Source: Burkholderiales bacterium
Lineage (GTDB): Bacteria; Pseudomonadota; Gammaproteobacteria; Burkholderiales; Casimicrobiaceae
DNA length: 57,374 bases
Reading direction: 5' to 3'
NCBI GenBank assembly: GCA_014378555.1
Contig: JACMNN010000002.1
Span: 1 to 57,374 of the forward strand
How positions within the stretch are numbered: the first letter of the stretch is position 1; each line of letters begins with the position of its first letter. Both the position numbers and the translations under genes were made by a program. Below are positions 55,298-57,374 of this stretch, one piece after another. The notes beneath the pieces were generated by a model. It did not search any database. It was not told where the DNA came from and was given only the letters and a program-made list of their open reading frames with translations.

Positions 55298-55936
55298 ATG
55301 ATCAAGATAAAAATTGGAATTGTGGACGACCACAGCATAGTTCGCTCGGGGCTGCGCCAGTTCTTTGACGACGAATCGGACTTGCAGGTCGTCGGCGAAG
55401 CGGCCAGCGGCCGTGCTGCGGTGGAATTGGTGCGTACCGTCGAAATGGACGTGCTGCTGATGGATGTGTCGATGCCCGGGCAAACCGGAATAGACGCTAT
55501 GGCGATGATCCGCGCGAAAGCGCCTGACCTCGCCGTGCTCATCCTGAGCGGCTACCCCGAAGAGCACTACGCAGTTAACTTGATTCGCCAAGGCGCCAGC
55601 GGTTATCTCAACAAGCAATGCGACCCGAGCGAAATCGTCACTGCGATTCGAACGGTAAATCAGGGGCGTCGCTACATCACCCCGGCGGTGGCCGAACTGC
55701 TGGCGCAGCAGTTGAATCGCCCCGACGGCGGGCAACCGCACGAGCAGCTTTCGGAACGCGAATTTCAAGTCTTTTTGCGTCTGGCCAAAGGCGAGACCGT
55801 TGGAGACATTGCAGAAGCACTTTCGTTGTCGGTGAAAACGGTGAGTACGTATCGCACGCGCATCATGGAAAAAATGTCGCTGGGGTCGAACAGTGATTTG
55901 ACGTACTACGCGTTGAAGAGCAAATTGATCGACTAG
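55298..55936 (+). CDS. LuxR-family response regulator
   Basis: A 212-residue DNA-binding regulator: receiver domain with Asp56 (VLLMDVSMPG), Asp10/Asp11, Lys in LNKQCD, and a C-terminal LuxR helix-turn-helix at about 148-208 (LSEREFQVFLRLAKGETVGD, SLSVKTVSTYRTRIMEKM). Likely phosphorylated by the divergent CHASE3 kinase. It is the best candidate to control the stress operon next to it. Confidence 0.94.
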   Translation: MIKIKIGIVDDHSIVRSGLRQFFDDESDLQVVGEAASGRAAVELVRTVEMDVLLMDVSMPGQTGIDAMAMIRAKAPDLAVLILSGYPEEHYAVNLIRQGASGYLNKQCDPSEIVTAIRTVNQGRRYITPAVAELLAQQLNRPDGGQPHEQLSEREFQVFLRLAKGETVGDIAEALSLSVKTVSTYRTRIMEKMSLGSNSDLTYYALKSKLID

Positions 55937-55982
55937 CTGTTCGAGTTCGCCGCGCGAAGGCAGCATTTGCTGCCCGTGCGAG

Positions 55983-56378
55983 CTAAGCGGATTGCTGGCC
56001 AGCACTCTGCTGCAAACAGAAGTCAACTAAGTTATCAATATCGTGTGACTTGTCGAACACAGCGTCTGCGCCCAACTTCAGGCACTGCTCGCGTACACCC
56101 GACGAGGCGTAATTAGTAAGGACCACCAAACGCTGGTCTGCACGGCGGGTTTTTCCCGCTGCGACTACGCCAATGCCGTTGCCCTCTTTCAAGAAAACGT
56201 CCACGATCGCCAAGTCCCATTCATCGCGGTTGGTGTTTAACCATGACACGGCCACCTTTTCGCCGTCCGCGCTGCCACACAACGTGGTGTCTGCGAGTTC
56301 GGCAAGCGCCGCCGCCAGATTCTCACGGATGATGGCGTTGTCTTCAACTAAATAGATCCGTAAGGCCAAAACGCTCAC
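55983..56378 (-). CDS. Orphan single-domain response regulator (receiver only)
   Basis: A ~131-residue receiver domain with no output domain. Acidic pocket EDN near residues 12-14, phosphoacceptor Asp in LAIVDVFLKEG, Thr in VVLTNYASS and Lys in VFDKSHD are intact. Start GTG at 56378 is chosen; TTG at 56381 would add one residue. Convergent with the LuxR-type regulator gene. It could compete for or relay phosphate from the CHASE3 kinase. Confidence 0.9.
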   Translation of the reverse strand: MSVLALRIYLVEDNAIIRENLAAALAELADTTLCGSADGEKVAVSWLNTNRDEWDLAIVDVFLKEGNGIGVVAAGKTRRADQRLVVLTNYASSGVREQCLKLGADAVFDKSHDIDNLVDFCLQQSAGQQSA

Positions 56379-56491
56379 CAAATAATGTGTGACGCGTTAC
56401 CGGGACAGGCGCATTTGGCGCTCGGTCCCGACAACAATTGACCTGATGGTAGCAAACGCCGTCGCGCATCAGCGACTAGACAGCGCGCCAA

Positions 56492-56519
56492 CGTGATGTA
56501 GGCGAAAACCTACATCACG
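56492..56519. promoter_or_regulatory. Perfect 11-bp inverted repeat CGTGATGTAGG-N6-CCTACATCACG
   Basis: The arms flank CGAAAA, 22 bases after the hydrolase stop codon and about 110 bases upstream of the orphan receiver start. No T run follows, so it is not a simple terminator. Its core GTAGG-N6-CCTAC matches the repeats near DUF1328. Confidence 0.6.
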
Positions 56520-56540
56520 GTTTGCTTTGTACAAAAAACC

Positions 56541-57344
56541 CTAGCGTTCAATCGCGGTGATTAATGCTGCACGGGCAACGGCGCCACTCGGCATGCTGAC
56601 GTGGCCCACACCAGACAACTGAATGTTGTCCGCGCCGACCATGACCGACGAATCCTGCGGCGCAATGATCGTGTCATGGATGCTGTAAATACTGGTGAAC
56701 GGAATAGTCACCAGCGTCGCACCCAATGAAGTTAACCATGCGTTGCCTGAACGCATCTGCGCGCCATTTTCACCTTTTGCCAGATACGCGTGAAAGGTAC
56801 CCTTATGCGGCGAGCCCAACGTAATCAACTGATCAATTTTGTCGCCGGCAGCGCCACCGTGACGACGCAAATAAGCGCGGCAGATAAGCCCACCCATGCT
56901 GTGCGCAATTAGTGTGAGCTGCGATACGCCAGTGATCCGCAACACCTCATCCACACGTTCAGCAAGCAGGTCGCCCATGGTGTCGATAGAGGCAAACGGC
57001 GGTTGATCCATGGCGAACACGCGATAGCCCCGCGCCTCCAAAGCGCGCGCAGTAAAAAACCAAACCGCACCGTTGTTGACATAGCCATGTTGCAGCAGCA
57101 ACACGCGCCCCGCAATCGGGCCCATGCCGCGTTCACTGCGGGTGTGAAACCAACCGCGAGCGGGAATCAGCAGCAAATTCTGAATGCACAAATGCCCGTA
57201 TTCAATAACGAAAAATTTCAACCAAGCGATGGGCTTCAGCCGCTGCGCCGGCAGTAAATCCATGCCCTTCCAACGCGACAACACGTAGCTCGCGAGCGTG
57301 ACCCATAGTCGTGCCAGCAGCGGCAGCGCTACCAGCACCAGCAC
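56541..57344 (-). CDS. Alpha/beta-hydrolase, triacylglycerol lipase-like (possibly partial)
   Basis: A membrane-anchored lipase-type protein, at least 267 residues. The nucleophile elbow AHSMGG, oxyanion-region LLQHGYVNNGA, acid Asp and the late His in SGVGHVSMPSGA are visible, along with ITLGSPHKGT typical of lipase family I. The N-terminus is hydrophobic (LVLVALPLLARLWVTLASYV). GTG at 57344 is used as start, but the frame stays open to the window end, so the true start may lie outside. Confidence 0.85.
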   Translation of the reverse strand: MLVLVALPLLARLWVTLASYVLSRWKGMDLLPAQRLKPIAWLKFFVIEYGHLCIQNLLLIPARGWFHTRSERGMGPIAGRVLLLQHGYVNNGAVWFFTARALEARGYRVFAMDQPPFASIDTMGDLLAERVDEVLRITGVSQLTLIAHSMGGLICRAYLRRHGGAAGDKIDQLITLGSPHKGTFHAYLAKGENGAQMRSGNAWLTSLGATLVTIPFTSIYSIHDTIIAPQDSSVMVGADNIQLSGVGHVSMPSGAVARAALITAIER

Positions 57345-57374
57345 GCCGCGGACAAATTCTCCGTATCTAAAAAA

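Overview
The window is a 57 kb piece of a betaproteobacterial chromosome, probably Burkholderiales or a close relative. The evidence is gene order: tRNA-Leu-tig-clpP-clpX-lon-hupB-tRNA-Val-tRNA-Asp-ppiD, guaB-guaA, yhbY/rlmE-ftsH, proC-yggS/pilT-pilU, DUF971-ubiE-Tim44-ubiJ and ffs-dnaX are all typical of that class. No integrase, transposase, prophage or CRISPR array is visible, and most of the window is vertically inherited core DNA.

Layout. 1-1.7 kb: the 5' part of dnaX (runs off the window), a three-copy 111-bp tandem repeat, and the 4.5S SRP RNA. 1.8-9 kb: a MltF-type lytic transglycosylase, then guaA, a DUF2059 gene and guaB (purine synthesis), then ppiD. 9-16 kb: protein quality control (tRNA-Leu, trigger factor, ClpP, ClpX, Lon, HU, two tRNAs). 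16-19.4 kb: squalene synthesis for hopanoids (HpnC, HpnD, HpnE) with a trailing GGCT-family gene. 19.4-24.9 kb: rlmE and ftsH, followed almost without a gap by a YfiR-YfiN-YfiB-like c-di-GMP signalling module whose GGDEF domain looks catalytically dead but keeps its c-di-GMP inhibitory site. 25-30.7 kb: a YhbY RNA-binding protein with a very long Gly/Arg/Ser tail, DUF1272, gluconokinase and 6-phosphogluconate dehydrogenase, a lone GspE/PilB-type ATPase and a periplasmic histidine phosphatase. 30.8-33.7 kb: a LytS/LytR-type two-component pair whose kinase carries two C-terminal TM2 domains. 34-42.6 kb: ferredoxin, proC, yggS, the twitching-motility ATPases pilT and pilU, an EamA transporter and the ubiquinone-related genes ubiE and ubiJ flanking a Tim44-domain protein.

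42.6-49.9 kb is a lipid-storage neighbourhood: a TPR protein, a four-copy repeat array built from REP-like hairpins plus copies of the end of the adjacent TetR gene, the TetR regulator, a patatin phospholipase, a phasin with a histone-H1-like tail, an alcohol-forming fatty acyl-CoA reductase (wax ester route), and a SWIB-domain protein with another Ala/Lys/Pro-rich tail.

50-56.4 kb is an envelope/general-stress block: two BON-domain lipoproteins, a ferritin-like protein, a YqjD/YqjE-like membrane operon, DUF1328, a CHASE3 sensor kinase divergent from a LuxR-type response regulator, and an orphan receiver. Inverted repeats of the form GTAGG-N6/7-CCTAC lie upstream of several of these genes and are the best candidate for an undescribed regulon in the window. 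A lipase-like hydrolase closes the window.
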